Below, piece by piece: positions 48,758-59,177 of a stretch of 64,000 nucleotides of DNA (positions are counted from its first letter, which is position 1; the number at the start of each line of letters is the position of its first letter). The notes under the pieces were generated by a model. It was not told the DNA's origin. It saw only the letters and a list, made by a program, of their open reading frames with translations, and made no database searches. This DNA comes from Aquilaria yunnanensis (lineage: Eukaryota; Streptophyta; Magnoliopsida; Malvales; Thymelaeaceae). The stretch spans positions 91,429,501 through 91,493,500 of the forward strand of contig CM077595.1 of the NCBI GenBank assembly GCA_039654915.1, given 5' to 3'. The position numbers and the translations under genes are program-made.

Positions 48758-48925
48758 TGAATAATGGGCAATTGTGGATATATATATGGTTTGATTAGCT
48801 AATCAATATAAAGGCAAGTGTTAGAGTTTATAGTAAGAATGGCCAACTTACTATGTAACTCGGAGCTCTAGGGGAACGGGTGGTATGATGAAGAAGGAGA
48901 ATTGAGGTTTAAAGCCTTGGACACT

Positions 48926-49012
48926 TGCCAGGGGTGCCAGTGGTGCCAGGGGTGCCATTAGTGCCAGTACTGCCAGTCTGGCCAGGAGTGCCAGTAGTGG
49001 GTGGCAGTAGTG
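48926..49012 (+). repeat. 9-bp minisatellite
   Basis: Nine to ten head-to-tail copies of a 9-bp unit close to GTGCCAGTG (variants GTGCCAGGG, CTGCCAGTC, GTGCCAGTA) lie inside the solo LTR. Confidence 0.8.
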
Positions 49013-49179
49013 ATTGCCCAGGAAAACTTGTGGTTGAGTGCGTGTGTTGTGTGCTTCTCTGAACCGTTGTTGTTTGTGCATGCTGACCCAAATTATTATT
49101 ATTGTTGTTGTTGTTGCTATTGTGCTGTATCTTGTGTTTTCTTTGTTTTAGTGTTTTCCTTTGCAGGAACAGGATTATT

Positions 49180-49260
49180 TGCCATGATATTCTTGGCTTG
49201 GATTTATTTGCCATGGTATTCTTGGCATGGGATTTAATTGCCATGACATTCTTGGCTTAA
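49180..49260 (+). repeat. Tandem repeat around TTGCCATG
   Basis: TTGCCATGATATTCTTGGC and TTGCCATGGTATTCTTGGC are followed by TTGCCATGACATTCTTGGC, with about 34-bp spacing. The same word recurs, diverged, near 49325. Confidence 0.75.
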
Positions 49261-50962
49261 GAATAGGCTTTGGAAGCCATATGTGACTACGAAAGTCATG
49301 AGAGATTACCTCATTCTGATTTGGCATTGCCATTACGTTCTTGGCACAATTTTGGCTTTTTAAGCCGGATTTGACTACGAAAGTCATGAGTTACTTACCT
49401 CACACCTGGATCCTTACTGAGTTTTATAACTCACCCGCCCTTCTTTACTTTTTTCAGGAAGTGGATTGGATGGCTTGATAGATCAAGTAGGGAGTACTAG
49501 AGTACTCGTTATGTTTTGCTAAAGGGTTGGGTATGAGTTTAGTGTTGCTTAATATATTCATTTGACTCTAAGTGACTTATGTGGTATATTTTACTTGCGG
49601 AACAAGCTAATGGTTTGGACTTCCTTGTGCAGGCTTGTGGAGTCTAGAAGTTGTGGGAACAAGGTCTATTAAGCTGGAATGAGTTCCAGGTTATGAGTTA
49701 AAGTTTGGGTAGACATAAGAACTTGGTCTGTAAAACCTAAACTTAACTAGTTATGGACATATAGCATCCTTGGTATGTTTTCCAAGTAGGAGATGCTTGT
49801 TAGATGCACATTGTGATCATGATTATCTTAGGATGAATTTTGATGAAATGCCATGATGGATATTCATGTTATGTGTACTAGACTTGGCTGATGCTCATGG
49901 ATATATAAATGTGGTTTTCAGAGTTGAAAATGAGATGGGCTTCTTTGTTGCCATGTATTGGATCAGTACACTTGATGGACACACATCCTATGCACTTAAT
50001 GGATTAAGTGTATGCTTTGCTTGAATTGCAAGTATGATTTGCTGATTATGTGTGTAACTAAGGGAAGACTTCCAGTGAATCTGGATTTATTGGATTTTGT
50101 TGAAATGGCATCTAAAGACTTGTGTGTGTAACCGGCTAAGTGGTAAAGTCCATAAATGGAACTCTAGAATTCCACATAGGTATTAGCTCGTTCCTGGAGA
50201 GCACCCTGACAACACATTGAAAGTATTTAAGTAACAAGCTAGTACCAAAATAGATCCTGGAGTCACGCCATAGGTGCTCATAACTAGCTAATAAAGCCCC
50301 TTCAGTATGAATAACTTCCGCTGCATTAATCTGATAATCGGGCCCAGATGGGCCAGGGGCAGTTTGGGGCGTGAAAATGTATCTCGGTAATGTTCTTTCA
50401 TTTTACATTTAAGATACTAATGAAATTAAATGACATATTAATTGTACGTTTCATTCAATTAGAGAGAGAGAGATCCTGAGAAGAAGGACCCTGGCTTGTT
50501 TAAAGTCCTTCAAGCAACACATAAAATGAAGAATGGGAAATATGTTAGTAAGCACTGTGAAGAAGTTGCTGTAAGTATTATAACTGTTTGTTCTCAAATA
50601 TTCTTAAGAAACTTACCATGTTTTACAAATAATGACTGGCTTAAATGTATTTTATTCTGTTTCTGTAGACTCGTATCAGTGCAGAGATTGAGGAGCAAAT
50701 ACAACAAGAGGATGGAATAAAGGCAATTGATGAACTAGCAATCATTAGTACTGCATCTGGCGGTAGAATGAGAGGCCGTGTATTTGGATTAGGATCTGAG
50801 TAGTGTGTCATACCGGGACGCCGACAGCCAGGTGCCATCCCGCCTATCGACATCACACAGATACCACAATTCAACGAGCAAGTACAAAAGATGATGGCGG
50901 AAGAGAATGCACGAAGGGATGCGGAGTACGAGAGGAAGCTCGAGAGAATTAAGAGGAGACAG

Positions 50963-51740
50963 AGAGCAGAGATGAAGGCTCAAAGAGCAGCATTGGAGGC
51001 AAACTGGGCTCAGTTGGAGATTATTTGTCGTTCGCTAAACCTTCCGTGCCCGCCGGCTCAACCAGTTCCATAGTATCCTGATGACTTGGACTCGGAGGAT
51101 GAGGAAATAGTCGGGACTCCGTGATGGGCGTCATCAACAGGTAAGCGCATTGCCAAAGTTCTTGTGTTATCAGACTTACATAATAATTGTTAGACCTAAT
51201 TAAGACTCAGTTGAAATTACTGAAATATGTAATCCGTTGAATGTTGTATGCTTTCTTCCAGACATATATGTTCTTGTTTTAATTATGCTGTATTTGAGAA
51301 TATTTTATTTTAATTACATTTGCATAGCTGTGTAATGTTTATTGCTGAGTAAGAGCAGAGATGAAGGCTCAAAGAGCAGCATTGGAGGCAAACTGGGCTC
51401 AGTTGGAGATTATTTGTCGTTCGCTAAACCTTCCGTGCCCGCCGGCTCAACCAGTTCCATAGTATCCTGATGACTTGGACTCGGAGGATGAGGAAATAGT
51501 CGGGACTCCGTGATGGGCGTCATCAACAGGTAAGCGCATTGCCAAAGTTCTTGTGTTATCAGACTTACATAATAATTGTTAGACCTAATTAAGACTCAGT
51601 TGAAATTACTGAAATGTGTAATCCATTGAATGTTGTATGCTTTCTTCCAGACATATATGTTCTTGTTTTAATTATGCTGTATTTGAGAATATTTTATTTT
51701 AATTACATTTGCATAGCTGTGTAATGTTTATTGCTGAGTA
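50963..51740 (+). repeat. 389-bp direct tandem duplication in the CACTA 3' region
   Basis: 50963-51351 and 51352-51740 are identical except at two positions that I can find (AAATATGT versus AAATGTGT, and ATCCGTTG versus ATCCATTG). The unit starts within the last coding exon of the TNPA-like gene (AGAGCAGAGATGAAGG) and ends GCTGAGTA. The second copy of the exon end is not needed for coding. Confidence 0.95.
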
Positions 51741-51849
51741 AAGCTGGGGGAACTTTTGAATTGGTATGTTAATTTCGAATGATTTTCAAACTGGGAAAAA
51801 TACGAAACAACCGAAACCTATAACGTTTAATGTACATTATCAACGTGCA

Positions 51850-52265
51850 AACGGGGAACTTACCAACTTGCGCGCGTTGGTAATTACCGACTGTCATCCT
51901 GTTACCAGCGTGTATGCAAGTTGGTAATTACCAACGACTTCATAACAACTCCCTTACCAACTGATGTAAGTTGGTAACTACCAACGCGGGTTCCTATCAA
52001 CTGTCAGGACAGTTGGTAATTACTAACTGCCCAGCAGTTGGTAACTACAACTACGTGATGGAAACCAAGCCTAGTTCCTGACCGTTGGTAATTACCAACG
52101 TGAATTTTACCAACCTGTACCCGTTGGAATTTACCAGCGTGTTATTAATTGCGCGTTGGTAAAAAATTTTCCAACGTATCGAATACCAACTTGCTTTTAC
52201 CAACGGCTCCGCATTGGTAAATTTCATTTACCAACTGCTGCGCGTTGGTAAATGGCAGTAGGTAA
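51850..52265 (+). repeat. CACTA 3' subterminal repeats, GTTGGTAATTACCAAC type
   Basis: At least ten copies of GTTGGTA or its inverse TACCAAC are packed into about 400 bp. Several form the palindrome GTTGGTAATTACCAAC exactly (around 51909 and 52083) or with AACTACC in the middle (51968). Such motifs are where TNPA-type proteins bind in CACTA elements. The block ends about 20 bp before the transposon terminus. Confidence 0.85.
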
Positions 52266-52272
52266 AGTCCTA

Positions 52273-52285
52273 TATTTTAGTAGTG
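52273..52285 (+). repeat. 3' terminal inverted repeat of the CACTA element
   Basis: TATTTTAGTAGTG is the reverse complement of CACTACTAAAATA, the diagnostic CACTA terminus, placed directly after the subterminal repeats. The following AAA would be one copy of a 3-bp target duplication. Confidence 0.8.
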
Positions 52286-53389
52286 AAAACAAATATTTGA
52301 AAATCTACTTTGGTTCGATTTCTCTATTTTGGTTTAAGGGTTCGGTTACATCAATGCCGAATTAACCAATTTTTTTGTTTACATTTTTATGCTTTGTTAA
52401 TATGTTATTTATTGTTGATTTTTTTTTTTGCTTTCTTTTCATCAACGTACTAGTGTGCAAGCTTTTATCTAGCAATTGTGGTATAATTATCAAACTATAT
52501 ATTAACTTCCGCTTTACAATTTACTCATTTTTAGTGGAAGTATATGGGCTATGAAAAAATTGATTAGTTCATTTTCAAACTAAATTGAACTAAAATATTT
52601 CAATTGGTTTTGTTCTATTTTTCTAGCTAGTTGGGTTAATTCAGTTTCTTATGGTCATAGACATAAAACCGATTTAACTAATCCGAACCAAAATAACCAA
52701 ATGCACACTCCACTCCTTCCATTCCATTATCATACTTTGACTCCAAGGCACAATACTATGCCTACTTTTGGGGGGAGGGGGGGGGAGGGGGAATTTACTA
52801 GTCTCTAATTGGTTGGGTAAAACCAAAATTCAACCCGAATTATCCTTATCGGGTTGGGTAAAAATAGACCATAGTTCGCAGGTTGGTTCCACATATATGA
52901 GAATTGATGATTTTTTGTTTAGCTCTAGTTCTACATAAAACCAATCCGAGGTAGAATCAGACCAAAGTTATAATATTACTAAATTATCCATACATTTATG
53001 TATTGAAAAAATAAAGAATTGTGAAGGTGTTTTAGACTTTTATATTAAATCATAAAACTAATATTCCTAATCTTGAATCAAAACTGAACAGGGGATGAGA
53101 AATTGTTTATGTTTTCATATTGTAGGAAATTACAATGACATTGTGGTTGGTTTGGTTTAAGTAGCAAAAAGATATGTATCACATTAAATATTGTTTTCTT
53201 TGCACAGATAAAACAAAAGGAGATAAAGTATCTAATCAGTAATTTTCTAGAATTTGTAAAGGTATTTTGTGAAATCGCATGCAATTAGATACATTTTTCT
53301 TCTTGTTGCATTATGTAACAGTATGTGAAACTCTTTGAATATTATTAAGAACGTGTGTATTTAAATATGGATTTAGTTGTGTATTATGT
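52286..53389. other. Spacer; contains a G-run
   Basis: There is no gene or element end I can support. A purine tract at 52770-52791 is almost pure G with single A interruptions and could form a G-quadruplex. Confidence 0.4.
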
Positions 53390-53398
53390 TAGATATTT

Positions 53399-54014
53399 GA
53401 AAAAAATATCAAATGTATCACTAATGTTTTGGGTGGGGGCGAATATGCCACTACAGTTTTTTTTTTACCCAATCTCTCACTATTGTTTTAAAATGGGTCG
53501 AATATGCCACCGCCAGTTAGAAAATAGCAAACAAATGTAAAAAACAGTATGTTTTAAAATCTTGTAGTTATCATGCATCTTTAAAAAAATATTAGGACCT
53601 TTGAGCTTTTTGCCAAAAGAGAGTCTGATCTCTGCCTTCAACGTTTCAGCTCTGCCCCTGTCTCCATCACCAGTGCCCTAGTCCCATCCCTGCCCTCCCT
53701 CTGTCTGTGCTGTCTAATCTCTTCACCGGCATTCGAGAGAGAGACATAGTCTAATTATAAAAAGTCTTTAAATTTTGTTAAAACTTACATTATTACACTA
53801 AAATTTCAAAACGTGTTATTTTTGACGTTTTTCATTAGCTTTTTTACGTTTTTCGTTAGATATTTAATGGCCAATGGCATAACCACTCTTAATTTAAAAC
53901 TTCAGTGGCATATCCAGCTCATTTTAAAATATTAGTGGGAGATTAGGTAAAAAAAAATTTAGTGGCATACCACTCCCAACTCAAGGCATTAGTGACAAAT
54001 TTGATATTTTTTCC
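53399..54014. mobile_element. Small Mutator-like fold-back element
   Basis: The left end GAAAAAAATATCAAAT and the right end, reverse-complemented, GGAAAAAATATCAAAT continue as inverted arms for about 130 bp (shared words ATCACTAATG/GTCACTAATG, TATGCCACTA, TTTTAAAATG). Flanks TAGATATTT (53390-53398) and TAAATATTT (54015-54023) match at 8 of 9 bases. The interior is a 100-bp pyrimidine-rich segment with no gene. Confidence 0.7.
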
Positions 54015-54395
54015 TAAATATTTTATAAACTAGTTGTGAATGCAATTTGATTGAATTTAAATATTTTTATAGATTTATGATATAAACCGAAAAACCCGAG
54101 AACCAAAACCGAAAAATCCAGAACCATGGTTCTGGTTCTTTCCGGTTCTCGGCTCACTGATTGGATAAAAAAATTTTAGAACCGAGCTTATTTCGGATTA
54201 GTTCGGTTCCACTAGAAAATCGACCCATGCTCACCCCTACTCTAGCGGACCCATCATGTTTGCCATTTATAAACGTTGTTAAAGAATTGGCAATTTATAT
54301 TTTTTGGATATTACCAGAATTCCCCTGGAGGTTTCATAAAATTATGTTTCATTTCTTTATATTTTAAAAACATACACTTATAACATTAATACCTA

Positions 54396-54835
54396 GAGTA
54401 AATGACAAAAGCCCCCATCTGCTTGGATCTAACCTACATTTTGCCCTCTCTATTTTTAAAAATCTACACTTTACATCATACTTCTTTTGTAGTGTCCGAC
54501 AACAACTTTTGAAACCCTAAATTAAACTGTTTAATAACCATCCTTTAGTAATTTTAATATTTTTGATATAATTTTTATAGCTAATCAATCTTTAAAAAAT
54601 ACTGATATGCATTTACAAGAAGAAAAATACATTTATAGAAAAAACTGATAATTTAAAATGTCTATTAACTATAAAAAAATATTAAAGAGGCTAACATTAC
54701 CAGAGTTTAAATTACAGTTTCAGCAGTTGTTATTAAACAGTATAAAAGAATTATGAGGTAAAATGTAAGTTTTCGAAAGTATAGAGAAAAAGTATAGATT
54801 ATGGTAAACCTCATAAGGTAATTGTAACTTTCTCA
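54396..54835. mobile_element. Second small fold-back element, 9-bp TSD type
   Basis: The arms are inverted: the left has CTACATTTTGCCCTCTCTAT and CTACACTTTACATCATA; the right, reverse-complemented, has CTATACTTTTTCTCTATACT and TTACATTTTACCTCATA. Flanks TAATACCTA (54387-54395) and TAATACGTA (54836-54844) match at 8 of 9 bases. It is 440 bp with no coding capacity. Confidence 0.55.
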
Positions 54836-55149
54836 TAATACGTAACATAGTCGATTGACTAATTTCCACACAGTTGGAACGTCAGGAAATTATAAAAATA
54901 ACCTTAAAATAAGATTAGGATCAACTGTGAGTCTTGGTAAATTTAGTGCGTGGTTAGTCAGATGCATTTTTAGTTTTTCTATTTTCATGTGCGTGTGGTG
55001 CAAATAAGCCAAAAAGAAAAGGAGTTTGATTATGTTAAATACTAAAAAATGAGTTAAATCTCAGGAAAATTTTGGATTATGAATTTTTAGTTTTACTTTT
55101 TATGGATAAATAATACTTATAAGAAGTATTGTGAGAAATGTTGAGATCC

Positions 55150-55310
55150 TCTATTTGGCAGTGCCACAAACATCAAAAAACTTCCATAACAATATAATAG
55201 CAGCACAACCCCATTAGTGGGAGGGGTGCACGCATCACTATAGATGTTCGGTTTCATAGTTGCCACGTATTCAACAGAACAACACAGGAAAACAAAAAAC
55301 CATTGTCATA
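55150..55310. repeat. Diverged copy of sequence downstream of the kelch-like gene
   Basis: This aligns with about 12325-12450: GGCAGTGCCACAAACATCAA against GGCAGCGCCAGAAACATCAA, then ACAATATAATAGCA in both, then GGTTTCATAGT and CCACGTA in both. It is either a partial duplication of the kelch locus flank or two copies of an undescribed repeat. Confidence 0.6.
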
Positions 55311-55341
55311 TAGGCATGTATCTAACTATCTATAGAAAAAA

Positions 55342-57959
55342 GGGTAAAATCTATATATGGTCTCTTTATTATTTGAGTTATTCTATTATGATTCCTTATC
55401 TCTATTGATGCTATCTTAAGATCCTCTACCTCCAAAATCGTGTCCTATTATGGTCTATTATGGTCTAGGGATGACAATTGAATGGATCGGGTAAGGTTTG
55501 AGTCAGATCATTCAGGTTTGGGTCTAGTCGGGTTAGCATAAATTCGGGTCTAGGTCGAGTTTCAGTTAGGTCATTTGAGTTTAGGTTGATTTTAGGTTGA
55601 GTTAATTTCAGTTTCGGGTTGAGTTAGGCCAGGTTTGTTAGGTTCAGGTTTATTACATGTCGAGTCAATTAAAGTCTCGGGTAACTTCAAATTAGGTTTT
55701 TGGTCAAATTTGGGTTAACCTTTATGTTCGTTTGGGTTACTTGTGTATAGGCCAAAACGATTGAACCAATTTTTTCAATTTTTGTTAAAATTTAAATCAA
55801 ATAATTTGATTTTCTATGTGATTTAATTTAAATTAATTTTCATTTTTTAGTAAATTTAATTAAAATATTCATAAAAATTTTCTTCATTATAGTTTAGTAC
55901 ATATTTAAGTAATTTAATATTGTTAGTAATACTTAATTACTTTCTAAACTTATACCCTTCAACTATCATTGTATAGGTCATTCAGATTCTCACCTAGCTA
56001 TCACTTAGACATACGTTACAACAATTTTGCTATACTTATGTTTCGATGATTTTTTTTTGAAATTACAATGAAATGCAAATCAAGTTCACTATTAGTTGCT
56101 AAACTATAAAATTTGAAAAATTTTAGGTGAAAGTGCAATGATTTCAAAAGTTTAGGGATTCCTGTTGTAATTTTAAGGCTGACTGAAATGAAATTTTTTA
56201 AAATTTAGGTAACTTATTGCACTATATTTAAAATTTTAGGGATGAATGTTGTAATTTTAATAATTGTCTCTTACTAAATATAAAAATTAATTCTTTTGAA
56301 AAAAAAATCCAAATATGAGACTTAATAAATATGGAAGTTTCTTCCTTAGATATGATACTTATAATATATAGAAGTCCTCAAAAAATGAAAATTACCAAAT
56401 ATAGAAATTCCCTCTCAAACTATGAAAATTATTAATCATGAAAGTCTGCAAAAAAATTGAAATACTAAATATAAAAGCCCTCTCCCCAAATATGAGACTT
56501 ACTAAATATAGAAGTATAAAAAAATGGAAGTTACTAATTACGAAAGTCACTATTCCTAAATATGGGACATACTGAATATGAAAGTAAAAAAAATGGAAGT
56601 TACTAAACATAGAAAACTTCATATTTAAGACTTACTAAATATGGAAGATAATAAAAGAGAAAAGTTAAGGTTTAGGGTGAGGGTTAAAATTGGATATTGT
56701 TAGGTTTAGTAATCGGGTGATCTCGAGTTCATGTTAGGTTAATTTCGTGATCAGGTCAATTTAGACTCGGGTCATTTCAAGTTTGAGTATTTAGGGTTTG
56801 GGACATTTGAGTTTGAGTTTTCTCAAGTTTTTCTTTAATTAAATTTAGATTTAGGTCGGGTTTAGTACATTCGAATTCAGATCTTTGACTTTTTTTGTCA
56901 AATTGACCTGGGCTGGTTTTTTGGGTAAGTGATCGAAACAGATTTTATCATCCCTATTATGGTCCTTCCAATTAATTTTTTTGTTATTTTTGGTGGAAAA
57001 ATGTTTACATGGTACTTTCCACATCTATAGTGGGTCCCATACTGCCACGTATATGTTGTACCGACGGAAAAAAAACTTTTAACTCGCAAAACAAATAATT
57101 CAGGACTAAAAATGTATTTTTCATTCTTCCCCCAAATCTTCTCCCTTTCCTCCGATTCGCCCCAGCTATGCTCTCCTCCCTCTCCTTTCTGGGCGGCGAT
57201 GCCCCGGCCCACCTCTATCCTCTACGCAAGAAGAAGCCGGAGTCCTCCGACTTCCTCCTCAAAGCTGTCTTCCTCTCTGGGCAGTAGCGACATGGGCTTG
57301 GAAGATTCGGGTCGCTCATTCCTCCATTCAAGACCTTCGTCTTTTCCTCCTTTCAAGACCTTTGATAACCTAATCAATCATCTGTTCAAGTCCGATTCCC
57401 ACCTAAACTTTCAATTTCTCTACATATGAGTGTGCAGAACACTCCAGCAGAGCCGAAGTGGAGCAAGCAGAGGGGAAACAGCCGGTTCGAGTGCTGACAC
57501 TCCCACTTCTAGTCCTTCGATGCCTGAGGGGAGCCGAGAAGAGGATGCTGGTGGCTAAAAGCTTTGACGGACCAGAGGGCAGAGGAGAGGGAGGAGGGGC
57601 AGGGGTGTCGGACTAAGGGCGGAGGAGAGGAATACGGTTCAGAGCAGAGGGAGCGAATTTGGGGAAGAAGATGATTTTCGGCTAATATGCATTTCAAGTC
57701 CTTACAATTATTTGTTTGAGTCAATTTTAACTAAAATTTTTTTTCTTTGAGTATAGTCATCGACGTGACAGTTTCGACCTACCATGGGTGTAGAAAGTGC
57801 CACATAAGCAATTTTGATCTAAAATAATGAAAAAATTAATGGAAATAACCATAATAGGACACGATTTTGGAGGTAGGGGACTTTAAAATAACACTATTAA
57901 AGCTAAGGGGTCACATTGGACAACCCAAATAGTAAGGGGATCATATATGAATTTTACCC
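55342..57959. mobile_element. Mutator-like fold-back element split by a hAT
   Basis: The ends are GGGTAAAATCTATATATGG and, from the right in reverse complement, GGGTAAAATTCATATATGA. They are flanked by the identical 10-mer ATAGAAAAAA (55332-55341 and 57960-57969). The inverted arms run for about 240 bp but are recognisable only if the hAT at 55466-56956 is skipped: CTCCAAAATCGTGTCCTATT is common to both arms and lies next to the insertion. The GC-richer interior (57120-57650) holds a 105-codon frame without recognisable domains; I do not call it a gene. Confidence 0.8.
55466..56956. mobile_element. hAT non-autonomous element, copy 1
   Basis: It starts TAGGGATGACAAT and ends ...ATCATCCCTA, flanked by perfect TTATGGTC duplications (55458-55465 and 56957-56964). 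The 8-bp duplication and TAGGGATG ends define hAT. Both subterminal regions are full of GGGT(T/C) and GGTT(C/T)AGG words. The AT-rich middle has irregular repeats of CTAAATAT(G/A)GAAG. No transposase is present. Copy 2 of the same family is at 59950-61472. Confidence 0.9.
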
Positions 57960-58160
57960 ATAGAAAAAAAGTAATGCTTCAAATTAAATAATAATGGGTA
58001 AAAAGAAACTGGAAGAAAAGATAGTGTCCCATATAATATACTGCTAACAATCAACAAGGCAATTATCAATTAGTATGCAAAACTAGTCATATATATCAAA
58101 CAGTATACATTTAACTAGTACAGAAACTTTTCACTTAACAAGAAAACAAGATATTAGTCA

Positions 58161-59177
58161 ACCCTAAAATTTTTGGTGTTTTGCCAATTTAGTCATAAAA
58201 TTTATCAACTTATCAACTTACCAAAGTACCTAAAAATAATAAAATTGTTAGCTCTGTTAGTCCTAATTTGGATATCTTGCTAGCTGACCTACGGAAAAGC
58301 TGATGTGGGAATTAACGGATGTTAAAATGTTGACTTGTTGACTTTTTATCTGATGGATAACTTCAGGGTTGAATTGCTCAAAACAAAACACTAGAGTAAC
58401 TAAAACATTATTGCCCCACTCTTCGGCCGCTGCATTTTCTTCCACGGCAGCTTGTGCCCTTGCTTATCGAATTCTCTTCTTTCCGTCCGACTGGATGATG
58501 AACTTGCTCGATGCCGAGATGCAAGCCCTCATCCGTCTCATTTTCCACAATGAGAAACCCTGACAAAGGTGAAACCAGAGCTCTGCCACATTCGAGCGTG
58601 GAATCTGAGAAACCTGAGTGCCGCCGCCTTCCTCCATTCCTACCGAAGGCCACCAAGGCGTCGCCGTCTAACCGTCCAACCGCCGCACTGCAAGGAGGAC
58701 TGAAGCCCATCCTTTCCACAGACAAACTCTGATTTAATCGCTGTTCACCACATAAATCGCTGTTCATCAATTTAGTGCCTGATTGTTCATTGATTGTTTA
58801 TCGATTCGGCGGCGACGGGTTATCGGCCAACCAAGTTCTGTCAGCCCCCACCTAGACGGCAATGGAGGAAGAGGCCCAACTGGCGACGGCAGCAATTGTT
58901 CCAAAAATCTGAAGGAGTTCTTCGTTTTTATTTTGAAAGTGGAGAATTGACTAGTTTAATCACTCATATTTTTAATTTTGAGCAATTCAATCCCTACAGT
59001 TACCAATAAGACAAAAAAGTCAACAACCTACGGTGTCATCTCAGCTTTTTTGTTTGTCACTTAACAAGACATGCAAATTAGGGTTAACAGAGCTAACAAT
59101 CTCATTGTTTTGGGACTATCTTGACAGGTTGATGAGTTTTAGGATTAAGTTGGTAAAATATGAAAAGTTTTAGGACC
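58161..59177. mobile_element. Fold-back element with about 240-bp inverted arms
   Basis: 58161-58405 is matched inverted by about 58935-59177: both contain GTTAGCTCTGTTA, TTGTTGACTTTTT and GAATTGCTCAAAA in the same order after reverse-complementing. The interior (58410-58930) is GC-rich with overlapping frames on both strands (for example 58408-58770 minus, 120 codons) and no known domain; it may be captured gene sequence. No convincing target duplication was found, so the edges are approximate. Confidence 0.6.

Larger units (their letters stand above)
46655..50376 (+). mobile_element. 3.7-kb solo LTR in an intron of the CACTA TNPA-like gene
   Basis: TGTTACACCCGG opens the segment at 46655 and GGGGCGTGAAA closes it at 50376, the final dinucleotide being AA instead of CA. 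ATGTA flanks it at 46650-46654 and 50377-50381. There is no gag-pol. It carries internal short tandem repeats (48220-48400, 48670-48760, 48926-49012, 49180-49250). Exon sequence of the host transposon resumes about 80 bp downstream, so the insertion lies in an intron and is younger than the CACTA element. Confidence 0.8.
45639..51124 (+). pseudogene. CACTA second gene, TNPA/Ptta En-Spm-like DNA-binding protein
   Basis: Exons can be followed in pieces. 45639 to about 46007 starts MPRKRDNTYKRRPGKRPFAQ and ends at a GTAAGT donor. About 46107-46210 follows. About 46328-46649 contains SMMSKIRRVKDPVKR, ANFMSDAAYAEIEAYW and GGSISMSTHREQM. Then comes a 3.8-kb intron holding a solo LTR. 50462-50571 contains FKVLQATHKMKNGKYVSKHC, and about 50669-51124 encodes a charged helix (EENARRDAEYERKLERIKRR) and an acidic end (YPDDLDSEDEE). 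The order matches the plant transposase family Ptta/En/Spm (PF03004-like), whose products bind subterminal repeats. Stops at 45960, 46450, 50801 and 51071 break the frame. Confidence 0.75.
41870..52285 (+). mobile_element. CACTA (En/Spm) DNA transposon, decayed; 5' end not found
   Basis: The element holds a TNPD-like gene (41870-45483), a TNPA-like gene (45639-51124), a 3' subterminal repeat block (about 51850-52265) and a 3' terminus ending TATTTTAGTAGTG at 52285 (reverse complement CACTACTAAAATA). Next to it is AAA (52286-52288). A matching 5' CACTA end with subterminal repeats is not seen upstream of 41870. A candidate CACTATAA at 40827, also preceded by AAA, lacks the subterminal repeats. 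The coordinates therefore give the supported part only. Confidence 0.85.

Noticed and set aside
57112..57429. 105-codon plus frame, Ser/Pro rich
   Set aside because: Low-complexity composition within a non-autonomous element; no start context or homology recognised.
58408..58770. 120-codon minus frame and overlapping plus frames
   Set aside because: GC-rich core of a fold-back element, open on both strands. It may be captured gene sequence, but no family is recognisable.
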